64,000 bases of DNA from an uncultured Faecalibacterium sp. (GCA_934524985.1 CAKSYT010000002.1:248001-312000), one strand, 5' to 3'; shown: positions 7,960 to 16,638, counted from the stretch's first letter. The notes: generated by a model not told the origin, from the sequence alone. A program made the numbers and translations.

Positions 7960-8210
7960 TCTGTAACACCGTCCCTTCGTCTATTATTATATTCGTTATG
8001 TTCGCAAAAGTCAATATATTTTAGGAACATTCATAAAGTATTGCAACACATGTTTAAGTACAGTGTACTTCCTGCTTTTTCCGCTCTTTTGAGCAAGTAT
8101 GTGATTGTTCCCCAAATCGTACCTTTTTGAACACACTTTACCCTTCTTGTTATAGCTCTTGCATTCTTCCTTTATATATAAGGCAGTATCGCCTAACATA
8201 CCATGATGCA

Positions 8211-8234
8211 AAAAGCCCCCGGCATACCGCCGGG
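8211..8234 (-). terminator. intrinsic terminator of the lipoprotein gene (within non-coding 7960-8268)
   Basis: CCCGGC (8218-8223) pairs with GCCGGG (8229-8234), and on the minus strand the stem is followed by GGCTTTTTGC. The remaining ~250 bp down to the resolvase start are AT-rich without a supportable gene. Confidence 0.65.
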
Positions 8235-8268
8235 AGCATAGCATAATCTAACAGAAAATCATTCTTTT

Positions 8269-9267
8269 TTAGGAAACAGTACAAAGTGCAACAGAGTATG
8301 TATCTTTGCTTGCAAAAGTGAAGGTTACAACAAAGTTTGCTCTCACCGTTGCACCATAGCCGTTTTGAGCATCGACCCAGCCCTTGACCGTCCATGTATT
8401 GCCATTACGGCCAATCGTCGCTTCCGTCGTCGTGCAGAACTGCGCCGTTGATGGGGCTTTCAACTTTTTCTTCACAGCATTTTCTGCAATTACAAAAGCG
8501 TCAAACTTATCATGTCCATAGCTATCCTTACTATCGCCATTCGCTAGAACATCGGATTTTGTTGAATTGCTTCTGCTTTCCGTGTTCTTGCTATCGCTCG
8601 ACCCTCCGGTTGAGAATTTCTTTTCAGTCGCTCTCTTTTGGGCATCTTCATCATCCATTACTACAAGTTCATCTTTTTCATCCCAACCCGAAACAAAATA
8701 TCTTTTTCCTCCGCTAACTAATTCTAGTATTGCGTATGTCTTCCCTGTTCCACTCGCTCCGCTTGTTTCACCTTCAATCCCTCCTGCTTGGATGACTTCT
8801 CTACTCCTATCACGCAATTCATTATAAATCCTTATAATTTCATCTTCACTTTCCTTATCCAAATCATCGCAGTCAATTTGTATGAAGTTCACGATTGAAC
8901 TTTTTTCTGTTGTATCAATTTCAGCTTTTGGATTTTTCAAACCACATTCTTCTGCCAACTTTTCAGCTACACGCAAGGGAATTTCTTCTTCTCCATCTTT
9001 ATCTTCTACAAGCTGGTACGCCTTTGTAGCTGCTACAACTGCCTCTTTATACTTACCTTCTTCCAAAAGATTCTCTGCTTCATCTTTCAAAGATTCAAAT
9101 TCTTCTAGCGAAGCGTTAAACGATTCACTACTATCTGAACTTGCTACATCCTGAACTACCGTGCTGCTTGAAGGGCTTTCGCTGCTAGAACTTGTCGATG
9201 TGCCACACCCTGCAAGCAGTATCGCACATAGCACTACCGCCCCCAACACTTTCATCTTTTTCCGCAT
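8269..9267 (-). CDS. secreted lipoprotein of unknown function (element B)
   Basis: 332 residues. The N-terminus is a lipoprotein signal (MRKKMKVLGAVVLCAILLAG followed by Cys, lipobox LAGC) and then a Ser-rich linker. An acidic helical part (about residues 50-150) resembles a tetratricopeptide-like segment (LLEEGKYKEAVVAATKAYQL). The C-terminal ~90 residues (ENAVKKKLKAPSTAQFC, TWTVKGWVDAQNGYGATVRA) form a beta-rich domain seen in assorted Firmicute lipoproteins. It would be anchored outside the membrane. A surface cargo protein on a small element suggests a host-interaction or exclusion role, which is a guess. RBS AAGGAGAGG precedes the ATG. Confidence 0.8.
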   Translation of the reverse strand: MRKKMKVLGAVVLCAILLAGCGTSTSSSSESPSSSTVVQDVASSDSSESFNASLEEFESLKDEAENLLEEGKYKEAVVAATKAYQLVEDKDGEEEIPLRVAEKLAEECGLKNPKAEIDTTEKSSIVNFIQIDCDDLDKESEDEIIRIYNELRDRSREVIQAGGIEGETSGASGTGKTYAILELVSGGKRYFVSGWDEKDELVVMDDEDAQKRATEKKFSTGGSSDSKNTESRSNSTKSDVLANGDSKDSYGHDKFDAFVIAENAVKKKLKAPSTAQFCTTTEATIGRNGNTWTVKGWVDAQNGYGATVRANFVVTFTFASKDTYSVALCTVS

Positions 9268-9324
9268 TTTGACCTCTCCTTCTTGTTCAAGTAGATGTTC
9301 TTACCCTCATTATACACAAATAAA

Positions 9325-9401
9325 CTACATTTGTATACACTATAGTAAAATAAATTATTATTGTAGTCTATTATTTTGTACTTTTTCAAGCTACACTTGT
9401 A
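9325..9401. promoter_or_regulatory. repeated dyad CTACAYTTGTA in a divergent promoter region
   Basis: CTACATTTGTA (9325-9335) and CTACACTTGTA (9391-9401) lie between the divergent lipoprotein and ribbon-helix-helix genes, 66 bp apart. They are good candidates for operators of the small DNA-binding protein encoded at 9420. Confidence 0.4.
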
Positions 9402-9419
9402 GTAAACAAGAGGTGTAAC

Positions 9420-9623
9420 ATGGAAAATCGTACAGAGAAAAAGTTAATCATACGTCCCCGGCGGGCTGCACTAGGCAAGACTTCCGTTGTATCAGTGCGC
9501 CTTTCAGACGACATGATAAAAAGACTAGATGCCATCACAGACAGAACAGGCCATAGCCGGAACGAATTGATTCAGTTATGTGTTGAGTTTGGTTTGGACA
9601 ACATGGAAATCAAGGAAGATTGA
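9420..9623 (+). CDS. ribbon-helix-helix (CopG/Arc-type) DNA-binding protein
   Basis: 67 residues. A basic N-terminal arm is followed by a beta strand (SVVSVRLSDDMIKRLDAI) and two helices (RTGHSRNELIQLCVEFGL), the ribbon-helix-helix layout. It is the only plus-strand gene in element B and diverges from the lipoprotein gene. AGAGGTG lies 4-5 bases before the ATG. It probably represses its own and the lipoprotein promoter through the CTACAYTTGTA repeats, which is inferred from position only. It has no toxin partner next to it, so I do not call it an antitoxin. Confidence 0.8.
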   Translation: MENRTEKKLIIRPRRAALGKTSVVSVRLSDDMIKRLDAITDRTGHSRNELIQLCVEFGLDNMEIKED

Positions 9624-9652
9624 TTCTCTAATCTAACAAAAGAATAGCACCA

Positions 9653-9690
9653 TAAGGGGCGGCTGCATCTTATTTTGCAGCCGTCCCTTA
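9653..9690. terminator. bidirectional terminator between convergent genes
   Basis: A long GC-rich stem (AAGGGGCGGCTGCA with TGCAGCCGTCCCTT) lies between the ends of the ribbon-helix-helix gene (plus) and the HNH gene (minus), with AT-rich flanks on both sides. Confidence 0.65.
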
Positions 9691-9695
9691 TTATG

Positions 9696-10397
9696 TTATT
9701 GCTTACCTTTCTTCCATGAATCCAAAACAGAAAGCGGCGGGTAAACATTTTCAAATCTAATGACAAATCTTCCATCTGGTGCACATCCGTTAGGATTGCC
9801 TGTTCCCGACCTATCTAGCCCTTTTACCAGTTTATCAACTTCGCTTTCTGTCATTCCAAGAATTTTAGCCGCCTCGCTTCTACTATAGGCCGCTTCATAA
9901 TGTTCTTCTGAACATTCCCGCCCATTCTTCAAAGTTAATTCACGGTTTGGCCTTTTTGTGATTAACAGATATGGGCCTTCAAATTGTTTTTTGTGTTCTT
10001 TTGGTGTCAGTTGCACTAAATTTTCAATCCGATTATCAAGACTGTCACCGCTAATATGATGAACATGGCTTTCCTTTTCTAAGGATGTATCACCATACAC
10101 CATCCAAACAAGGCGTTGCGCATAAATCTGCTGTGTTTTCCCATTTTTATCAACAAGATAATATTTCAAATAGCATTTATTCCATCCTTCTTTTTTAGAT
10201 TCCACATAGCACTTACTAGGATTCAAAAATCTGTTTGCATCCCAACTCCACACCCTACCTTCCGATGTAATATGATAATTCGGAAATTCGGGAATACATT
10301 TTATTTGCTCACCATGATAAAGATAGACTGTCACTGTTTTATCATCATGAGAAATTGTAGTTTTGATTTCTGGCGACTGCTTACGATAATTATTCAT
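9696..10397 (-). CDS. HNH endonuclease with NUMOD4 domain
   Basis: 233 residues from the ATG at 10397 (MNNYRKQS), which has AGAAAGGG 7 bases upstream; a start at 10424 lacks a good RBS. Residues about 35-60 (IPEFPNYHITSEGRVWSW) match the NUMOD4 motif found in phage and intron homing endonucleases. They are followed by an HNH core (HVHHISGDSLDNRIENLVQL and TPKEH). The C-terminus has a helix-turn-helix-like SRSEAAKILGMTESEVDKLV. It may be a free-standing homing nuclease or a DNA-processing enzyme of element B. It follows the helicase-like gene directly. Confidence 0.85.
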   Translation of the reverse strand: MNNYRKQSPEIKTTISHDDKTVTVYLYHGEQIKCIPEFPNYHITSEGRVWSWDANRFLNPSKCYVESKKEGWNKCYLKYYLVDKNGKTQQIYAQRLVWMVYGDTSLEKESHVHHISGDSLDNRIENLVQLTPKEHKKQFEGPYLLITKRPNRELTLKNGRECSEEHYEAAYSRSEAAKILGMTESEVDKLVKGLDRSGTGNPNGCAPDGRFVIRFENVYPPLSVLDSWKKGKQ

Positions 10398-10433
10398 TTT
10401 TATTCCCTTTCTTGCAAAAATCATACGTCACCC

Positions 10434-11870
10434 TTAATAAGAGGTACGTTCATTTTTTGCACATTCAATTATCCAATATGTTTTTCTATTCTCAAAAATT
10501 GATTTCAAAATAAATCCTATCTGATTTCTTGTTAGATAATAATTCAACTTTTCAATCCTTCTTTGAAAATGACCATCTTTTTTATAATCAATAATCCTTA
10601 CAAGTTCCTCTCTTTCATTTTTTTCATATCTTCTTCCAACATTTCTTGAAAGATATGAACTCAGTTCTTCGTTCTTCTTTTTTCTCTCATACCAAACAGT
10701 TTTTCTTCCAAGTCTGTTTTCAACTTCTTTGTGAAAAGATGTTTCTTTGCTTACAATTCTTTCGTAAAATTCACAATCACTTAGAATCTTATAGTAAGCC
10801 GGATAAACAATCTTTGGCTCATTATCAAAAAAGCAAGGTAATCTTATTTTCAAATACTTCTTCCTAAACTCTTCTAACCGTCCTACATCTTTTAATAATT
10901 CGTACTCTTTTGCTATCTCTACATCTTTTTTATACTTCGTACAGAATCCGCTTATCCTGCCAATGTCATCTAAGAAATACAAATTGATTATATCATTCTC
11001 ATCTTGTGAACGCTTTCGCCCCAAGCATTGCATGAACTCAACAATATCTGTTGTTTCAATAATGACGTGCTTAATATCTTTATCTGTTAGATTTATGCCA
11101 TTATCCGAAACCCTTGTTGTAAAGAGAATCCTACAATTAAACCTTTCTCTTTCTACTGTCTGATTGAACACCTTCCGTCTTTTCTTATTGCTTGCATCAA
11201 GATACGCACTGTTTGGATACTCGCTGTGAAGTTCCTTCAATCTGTCCTTACTATCTGCAAACACCACAATCTTTTCATTTTCTGGAATCTTGTTAATAAT
11301 CTCATCGAGTGTATCACGCTTTGTGTAATACTGTACTTCTTTGATATAGCTGTAATCTGCTTTGAAAAAATATGCCTTGTCTATTTGCAGGTACTTCTTT
11401 AATAAATCCGGTGTCGCTGAAAGTAGCACAATGATTTTTGAACTTCTGTATTTTTCAATCAGCTCAATAATGGTTTCTGTATTCTTATTGAATGGTGCAT
11501 CCTGATATAAGTAGTGTGCCTCATCTAAAATAATGTAATCGTACTCGCCAACTTGCAGCATCAACCCTCTTACCTTGTCTTGGGTGTCTTGCATCGTCCC
11601 CAAGTACTCATCATGTTCTAGGCTTTGATATGTTATCAGCTTAATATCTTTTTCTTGCGTCTGTGCCTGTTGCTGTTCCCTCAGTGCTACCCGGTTTGAG
11701 AATACCAACATCCTTTTTCCATTCAGTTGAGCATAAGGAAACAGAGTGTTGAACACAAAGTAGTTCTTTCCCATTCCGCACCCGGCTTCTATCAGATATA
11801 CACCTGCTATCCATTCATTAAAGTCGTGAATTTCAACACGGTTCTTTTTATCCAAGCATAACACGCCCAT
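10434..11870 (-). CDS. SF2 helicase-like protein (element B)
   Basis: 478 residues. Motif I is GCGMGKN (unusual Asn after GK instead of Ser/Thr). Motif II is DEAH (IILDEAHYLY), motif III is SAT (LLSATPDLL), and motif VI is QCLGRKRSQ, so both RecA-like lobes are present. The fold resembles origin-binding or replication helicases of phages and integrative elements more than a restriction subunit, and no methylase is nearby. The annotated ATG lies only 1 base from a GAAGGG sequence, so a GTG two codons later could be the true start. It is the largest gene of element B and probably acts in its replication. Confidence 0.75.
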   Translation of the reverse strand: MGVLCLDKKNRVEIHDFNEWIAGVYLIEAGCGMGKNYFVFNTLFPYAQLNGKRMLVFSNRVALREQQQAQTQEKDIKLITYQSLEHDEYLGTMQDTQDKVRGLMLQVGEYDYIILDEAHYLYQDAPFNKNTETIIELIEKYRSSKIIVLLSATPDLLKKYLQIDKAYFFKADYSYIKEVQYYTKRDTLDEIINKIPENEKIVVFADSKDRLKELHSEYPNSAYLDASNKKRRKVFNQTVERERFNCRILFTTRVSDNGINLTDKDIKHVIIETTDIVEFMQCLGRKRSQDENDIINLYFLDDIGRISGFCTKYKKDVEIAKEYELLKDVGRLEEFRKKYLKIRLPCFFDNEPKIVYPAYYKILSDCEFYERIVSKETSFHKEVENRLGRKTVWYERKKKNEELSSYLSRNVGRRYEKNEREELVRIIDYKKDGHFQRRIEKLNYYLTRNQIGFILKSIFENRKTYWIIECAKNERTSY

Positions 11871-11951
11871 TCCCTTCTTTTGTTAGATTATATTTACTCT
11901 TCACTTCATTGCAATAAAGTTCAGTGTAGTGCGGCTATCAGTATTAAACAA

Positions 11952-11986
11952 AAAATCCCCTGCCCAACAATAAGGCAGAGGATTTT
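11952..11986 (-). terminator. intrinsic terminator of integrase B (non-coding 11871-12185)
   Basis: AAAATCCTCTGCC pairs with GGCAGGGGATTTT on the minus strand (wobble on that strand only), ending in TTTTTTG. The other ~280 bp between the helicase-like gene and the integrase are AT-rich with no gene. Confidence 0.75.
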
Positions 11987-12185
11987 AACATATAACTCAA
12001 ATAGCCGTTCTGCCTTGTGGATATAGTTTACCACAGACAGTCAGAAAAGTCAATGTTCCTTTTTCACCATTTATATTTTACCACATCTATTTCTTTACGT
12101 CAAGGGGTTTATCGCATTTTTTCAAAAATTTTGCTTGACTATTCCTTAATGATTTCTAAAGCTACTATCTGAACATCATTCGCCC

Positions 12186-13094
12186 TTACAGATTCATGAG
12201 TGGGCTTGTCTGATTCCCTTTATCCACAATATCTTTGTCCTTGATTCCCAACAGATACCGTTGTGTAATCATTACATTAACATGCCCCATCAATCGGGAA
12301 AGACTATACAAGTCCAAACCATTCTTCAACTGCATCTGTGCAAACGTGTGTCGGCATGTATGCGGACTAACACGAACTTCGGGTGAAACACCTACTTCAA
12401 GAGCTGCTTTCTTCAACATCCGGGCAACTGCTTCATCTGTCAACGGTTTTCCGGTTTTGCTCAAAAAGAGATTTTTCTTGTTAGATTTCCCTTCAAAGTA
12501 GTTTTCTCGAACAAACAGATACCTTACCAACTGTTTAGATAACATCGGTGACTTCGGCACAACTCGCTCTTTATTCCCCTTTCCATGCTTAACCACGATG
12601 TAATCTTTCTTTATATCCTCTGGTTCCATCATTATCATCTCGTTGCAGCGCATTCCAGTATCAAAGAGCAAAGTTATGATAGTTTTGTTTCTCACGTCCA
12701 AGTAATCACACCCGGAATAATAGTGAATCAGTTCTTTCACCTCTTGCACTGAGAAGGTTTCAATAATGGTTTTCGGCTGTTTCAGATACTTTACCTTCGC
12801 TGCCGGATTTCTCCGTTCTTCAATATAATCTTCTTCAACCAAATAATTAAACCACGTCTTACATGCTTTTAGAATGTCATTCACATAACATACCGTATTC
12901 CCTGAATCTTGTTTCTGCTTCATGAAGTCCCTGATATGATGGGCTTTTACATCTTCAACTTCCGTTATTTGCTTCAACTCCAAAAATTCCATCAAGAACT
13001 TCGTTTCTGCTCGATAATTGCGAATTGACCCTTTTGCCAAATGTCTACACTCGCAATCAAACAAAAATCCATCTCTTGCTTCTTTCAACAACAT
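12186..13094 (-). CDS. tyrosine recombinase (integrase) of element B
   Basis: 302 residues from the ATG at 13094 (MLLKEARDGF), matching the start of integrase A. Catalytic residues are in TGMRCNEM, HTCRHTFA, LMGHVN and TQRYLLG. The last ~75 residues, from RVSPHTCRH to TSPLMNL, are almost identical to integrase A, while codon use is clearly more AT-rich. It lies 158 bp downstream of the gap stop codon on the same strand. It should integrate element B at the gap 3' end, leaving the 100-bp repeats. Expression may depend on read-through from gap past the hairpin at 13101-13142. Confidence 0.92.
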   Translation of the reverse strand: MLLKEARDGFLFDCECRHLAKGSIRNYRAETKFLMEFLELKQITEVEDVKAHHIRDFMKQKQDSGNTVCYVNDILKACKTWFNYLVEEDYIEERRNPAAKVKYLKQPKTIIETFSVQEVKELIHYYSGCDYLDVRNKTIITLLFDTGMRCNEMIMMEPEDIKKDYIVVKHGKGNKERVVPKSPMLSKQLVRYLFVRENYFEGKSNKKNLFLSKTGKPLTDEAVARMLKKAALEVGVSPEVRVSPHTCRHTFAQMQLKNGLDLYSLSRLMGHVNVMITQRYLLGIKDKDIVDKGNQTSPLMNL

Positions 13095-13100
13095 AATAAA

Positions 13101-13142
13101 AACACCCTTCCTCTCACGGAAACCCGCAAAAGGAAGGGTGTT
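13101..13142 (-). promoter_or_regulatory. terminator-like hairpin overlapping the integrase B ribosome-binding site
   Basis: A perfect 12-bp inverted repeat (13101-13112 with 13131-13142) is followed on the minus strand by TTTTATT and the integrase ATG. The AGGAAGGG arm is the RBS. It stands between gap and the integrase gene, so it can act both as the gap terminator and as a block on integrase translation. The layout matches 6670-6707 although the loop sequences differ. Confidence 0.65.
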
Positions 13143-13156
13143 GAACTCAATATCCT

Positions 13157-13187
13157 GTTGTCGTACCAATCACAGCATGTTCGTACC
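13157..13187. other. putative integrase arm-type sites, element B right end
   Basis: GTTGTCGTACC (13157-13167) and GTTCGTACC (13179-13187) occupy the same position relative to integrase B as 6725-6754 does to integrase A. A 7-bp perfect hairpin (TACCGGC-N3-GCCGGTA, 13184-13200) overlaps the second. Confidence 0.45.
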
Positions 13188-13251
13188 GGCAACGCCGGTA
13201 TCAGCCATTATTCAGCACGGCACCTCAAGCACTTTTGAGTGTAGAGCTGTG

Positions 13252-13351
13252 ATTAGCAGTTCTCAGCGAAGTACTTAATGGTACGAACCATCTGAGAGGT
13301 GTAGGAGTTCTCGTTGTCGTACCAAGACACGACCTGAACCTGATAGGTGTC
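13252..13351. repeat. attachment-site direct repeat (3' end of the intact gap gene)
   Basis: Exact 100-bp partner of 6810-6909. It covers the gap stop codon and the last 32 codons. The copy of the core motif GTTGTCGTACC is at 13313-13323, within GTCGT-N8-ACGAC. It marks the junction between element B and the chromosome. Confidence 0.9.
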
Positions 13352-14284
13352 GTCGTCGATCTTAGCGACCATGGTCTGGGTAGCATCGAACAGAGAGCCG
13401 TAACGCATGCCGATGACGTCGGAAGAAACGATCTGATCCTCGTTGTAGCCGAAGGACTCAGAAGCAGCAGCCTTCATGGCAGCGTTGATAGCTTCCTTGG
13501 TGACATCCTTGCCCTTGACAACGGCAACCAGCAGGGTGGTAGAACCGGTGGGAACGGGCACACGCTGAGCAGAGCCGATCAGCTTGCCGTTCAGCTCGGG
13601 GATGACCAGGCCGATAGCCTTAGCAGCACCGGTGGAGTTGGGAACGATGTTCTGTGCGCCAGCACGAGCACGGCGCAGATCGCCCTTGCGCTGAGGACCG
13701 TCCAGGATCATCTGGTCGCCGGTGTAAGCATGAACGGTGGTCATGATACCGGAAACGATGGGGAAGGTCTTGTTCAGGGTGTCAGCCATGGGAGCCAGGC
13801 AGTTGGTGGTGCAGGAAGCAGCGGAGATGACCTGATCCTCAGCGGTCAGGGTCTTCTCGTTGACAGAGTAGACAATGGTCTTCAGATCGTTGCCAGCGGG
13901 AGCGGAGATAACGACCTTCTTTGCGCCAGCCTGAATGTGAGCCATGCTCTTCTCCTTGCTGGTGTAGAAGCCGGTGCACTCCAGAACGACGTCAACGTTC
14001 AGCTCGCCCCAAGGAGCATCCTTTGCGTCCTTAACAGCGTAGATCTTGATCTCCTTGCCATCGACGATGATGGAATCATCGGTAGCCTCGACGGTGTGCT
14101 TGCCTTCGCCGATCTTGCCGCAGAAGGAGCCCTGAGCGGTATCGTACTTCAGCAGGTGAGCCAGCATCTTGGGGCTGGTCAGGTCGTTGATTGCGACGAC
14201 CTCGTAACCCTCAGCATCAAACATCTGACGGAAAGCCAGACGGCCAATACGACCGAAACCATTGATAGCAACTCTAACAGCCAT
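13253..14284 (-). CDS. gap: glyceraldehyde-3-phosphate dehydrogenase, type I
   Basis: 343 residues, full length. The N-terminal NAD-binding motif is [13 protein letters not shown], the catalytic Cys lies in [12 protein letters not shown], and the C-terminal WYDNENSY motif is intact. It oxidises glyceraldehyde-3-phosphate to 1,3-bisphosphoglycerate in the cytoplasm. GGAGG precedes the ATG, and a near-consensus promoter lies 60 bp upstream. The gene is the target of two tandem integrations at its 3' end, which keep its coding sequence whole. Glycolytic partners pgk, tpiA and gpmI are 36-39 kb away. Confidence 0.97.
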   Translation of the reverse strand: MAVRVAINGFGRIGRLAFRQMFDAEGYEVVAINDLTSPKMLAHLLKYDTAQGSFCGKIGEGKHTVEATDDSIIVDGKEIKIYAVKDAKDAPWGELNVDVVLECTGFYTSKEKSMAHIQAGAKKVVISAPAGNDLKTIVYSVNEKTLTAEDQVISAASCTTNCLAPMADTLNKTFPIVSGIMTTVHAYTGDQMILDGPQRKGDLRRARAGAQNIVPNSTGAAKAIGLVIPELNGKLIGSAQRVPVPTGSTTLLVAVVKGKDVTKEAINAAMKAAASESFGYNEDQIVSSDVIGMRYGSLFDATQTMVAKIDDDTYQVQVVSWYDNENSYTSQMVRTIKYFAENC

Positions 14285-14339
14285 TGTAATAGTACCTCCT
14301 AATTATTTTACCCATAATCGGATAAATCACGGTATCTTT

Positions 14340-14368
14340 ATTGTAGACCAAAACTGGCAAACTTTCAA
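14340..14368 (-). promoter_or_regulatory. gap promoter
   Basis: Minus-strand TTGAAA (14368-14363) and TACAAT (14345-14340), spaced 17 bp, about 55 bp upstream of the gap start codon. Confidence 0.65.
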
Positions 14369-14482
14369 GTGTCTGCTAAAAAATTAACAACACAATTTCA
14401 TCTTTTTTGGCTTTTGTACGATTTTATGCACCCTGTCACAAAGCTTTTGTTCAATTACACCAAGGGTGCGCAGCCACTTTTG

Positions 14483-15268
14483 TCAGTTATTTCCAGCTTT
14501 TCCCTTCCCGGTACAGGCAACCCCCATGCCGCCGATGCAGCAAAGAGCAAGACCGGAAAGCAGCTCCGGCAGCGCTGCCGCCATGCCGCCGCCAAAACCC
14601 GCTGTTAACAGCAGGAGCACCCGGGGCAGCTCCCAGCACAGGCACAGACAAAAGGCTGCAAGTGCCGCCGCGTGCAGGGTGCGGCCGTTCTCCGGCTGGG
14701 GCAGATACAGCGTGCGTGCCAGCGCCGCCAGAAACAGCAGCGCCGCCAGTTCCTGCCAGACCGCTGCCGTAGGCTGTACCCTGTGCCAGCTGGAACTGTT
14801 CTCCATAAAGCGCATCAGCACGTTCCAGTAGAACAGTGCACTGCCTGCAATGGCCAGCGGCAGACCGCCGCCGGGCGTTTTCCAGCCGTCTCCACGCAGC
14901 CAGCTGCGCCCGAGGTTGCTCAGCCACACGGCACAGGCTACCTCCAGCAGAATGCGCACAAAGGTGCTTACTGTACCGGCGGCGAACACAAACTGCGCTG
15001 CACCGGCAGCCAGCATACACACTGCCCCGGCAAAGGCCAGCACGCCTGCCGCCGGGCGGCGGCTGCGCAGCGGCGTCTCAGGCAGCGGGCGGCTGCGTCC
15101 GGCCAGAACAACTACCAGCACCACAGAGCCCAAAGCGAGATACCGCCACCACACCGCGCCTGCGGTGCACAGACCGGTGGCGGCGTCCGTAGCAAAGGCA
15201 AGGTCTGCGCTGCGGCCAAGGCCAAGCAGTACGCAGAGCAGAACAATAACTAACTCTAACGGTTCCAT
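14483..15268 (-). CDS. multi-pass membrane protein of unknown function
   Basis: 261 residues, about seven hydrophobic segments (for example LVIVLLCVLLGLG, YLALGSVVLVVVLA, LALCCIGGMGVACTG), with basic loops. Its ATG overlaps the citrate synthase stop by one base (TAATG), so translation is probably coupled. I do not recognise a family and see no transporter or enzyme motif. Coupling to gltA may only reflect a shared transcript. Confidence 0.7.
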   Translation of the reverse strand: MEPLELVIVLLCVLLGLGRSADLAFATDAATGLCTAGAVWWRYLALGSVVLVVVLAGRSRPLPETPLRSRRPAAGVLAFAGAVCMLAAGAAQFVFAAGTVSTFVRILLEVACAVWLSNLGRSWLRGDGWKTPGGGLPLAIAGSALFYWNVLMRFMENSSSWHRVQPTAAVWQELAALLFLAALARTLYLPQPENGRTLHAAALAAFCLCLCWELPRVLLLLTAGFGGGMAAALPELLSGLALCCIGGMGVACTGKGKAGNN

Positions 15269-16638
15269 TAACGCTCCTCGATGGGCTTATATTTCTGGCG
15301 CACGCCCAGATACTTGTAGGCCGGGCGGATGATCCGGTTGGCGAAGATCACCTCTTCCACCCGGTGTGCGCACCAGCCCGGCACACGGGCGATGGCAAAC
15401 AGCGGGGTGTACAGATCCTCCGAGATGCCCAGCATATTGTAGATCAGGCCGCTGAACAGGTCCACGTTGGCGCACACCGGCTTGGAGCTGCCCTTTTCCT
15501 CGGCAAAGATGCCGGGCGCCAGCCGCTCGATGCTGCACAGCATGTTGTACTCTTCCTCAAAGCCTTTTTCGTAGGCCAGATGCTTTGCGCGCTGCTTCAG
15601 GATGACCTCACGGGGGTCGCTGATGGTGTACACCGCATGACCCATGCCGTAGATCAGGCCGGAGCCGTCGCCCGCCTGCTTGCGCAGGATGCGGCGCAGA
15701 TACTCGCGCACCTCATCATCATCGTCCGGGTTCTCAACGTGCTTGAGGATATCCTGCAGCTGGCGGTTGACCATCAGGTTCGCGCCGCCGTGCTTGGGCC
15801 CCTTCAGGGCACCGATGGCCGCAGAGATAGCTGAGTAAGTGTCCGTACCGGAGGAGGACAGCACACGGGTGGTAAAGGTGGAGCAGTTGCCGCCGCCGTG
15901 GTCTGCGTGCACCAGCAGGCACATATCCAGCAGCTTTGCCTCCTCGTGGGTGAACTTCTGATCCGGGCGGTAGGTGCTGAGGATGTGCTCCGCCGTGCTC
16001 TGGCCGGGCTTGGGCAGGTGGAAGAACATACTCTGTTTGTCGTAGTAGCGGCGCTTCATCTGGTAAGCGTTCACCATCATGGTGGGCATGCTGGCGATCA
16101 GGTTGATGCTCTGGTTCAGGATGTTTTCAAGGCTCAGATCCTCGGCGCGCTCATCGTAGGAATACAAACCCAGCACACAGCGCTGCATCTTGTTCATGAT
16201 ATTGGGCGAGGGGGCGTTCATGGTGTCCATAAAGCCGTCCGGCAGGGCGCGGGATTCCGCTAGGATCTCGCAGAAATCATCCAGCTGCTCCCGGGTGGGC
16301 AGGCTGCCGAACAACAGCAGCCAGATCACTTCCTCAAACACGAAGCGGTCGTTGCGGTAAGCCTCATCCACGATCTCGTTGATGTTGACACCCCGGTAGA
16401 TCAGCTTGCCGGGGGTGGGGATCACATGACCCTCCTGATCCTTTTTGTAGCCCACAACGTCACAGACGTTGGTCAGGCCGGCCAGCACGCCGGTGCCATC
16501 CGGGTTGCGCAGGCCGCGCTTGACCCCCAGCCGCTCGCTGGTCTCCGGGTCGATGTAGTTGTTTGCGATGTACTCCTCGCACAGGGTACGCATGGTCGTC
16601 GGGTCCAGCGTTGCCACTTCTGCGTGTGCAAAGTTCAT
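15268..16638 (-). CDS. gltA: citrate synthase
   Basis: 456 residues, the usual length for clostridial citrate synthases. Catalytic regions are visible: LLVHADHGGGNCSTFTTR (first His), GPKHGGANLMV, YGMGHAVYTISDPRE (second His region), and the C-terminal arginine segment IARVPGWCAHRVEE. It condenses acetyl-CoA with oxaloacetate. AAAGGAG lies about 8 bases before the ATG. It is followed by the coupled membrane protein and faces away from the SpoIID-like gene. Confidence 0.95.
   Translation of the reverse strand: MNFAHAEVATLDPTTMRTLCEEYIANNYIDPETSERLGVKRGLRNPDGTGVLAGLTNVCDVVGYKKDQEGHVIPTPGKLIYRGVNINEIVDEAYRNDRFVFEEVIWLLLFGSLPTREQLDDFCEILAESRALPDGFMDTMNAPSPNIMNKMQRCVLGLYSYDERAEDLSLENILNQSINLIASMPTMMVNAYQMKRRYYDKQSMFFHLPKPGQSTAEHILSTYRPDQKFTHEEAKLLDMCLLVHADHGGGNCSTFTTRVLSSSGTDTYSAISAAIGALKGPKHGGANLMVNRQLQDILKHVENPDDDDEVREYLRRILRKQAGDGSGLIYGMGHAVYTISDPREVILKQRAKHLAYEKGFEEEYNMLCSIERLAPGIFAEEKGSSKPVCANVDLFSGLIYNMLGISEDLYTPLFAIARVPGWCAHRVEEVIFANRIIRPAYKYLGVRQKYKPIEER

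Noticed and set aside
8011..8244. A 77-codon minus-strand frame after the lipoprotein gene
   Set aside because: It runs through the lipoprotein terminator hairpin and has no clear RBS or domain.
9420..9623. Ribbon-helix-helix protein as an antitoxin
   Set aside because: No toxin-like gene overlaps or adjoins it on the same strand.
10434..11870. Helicase plus HNH nuclease as a restriction or defence system
   Set aside because: No methylase, specificity subunit or known defence partner is present; a replication role fits a small integrative element better, though defence is not excluded.
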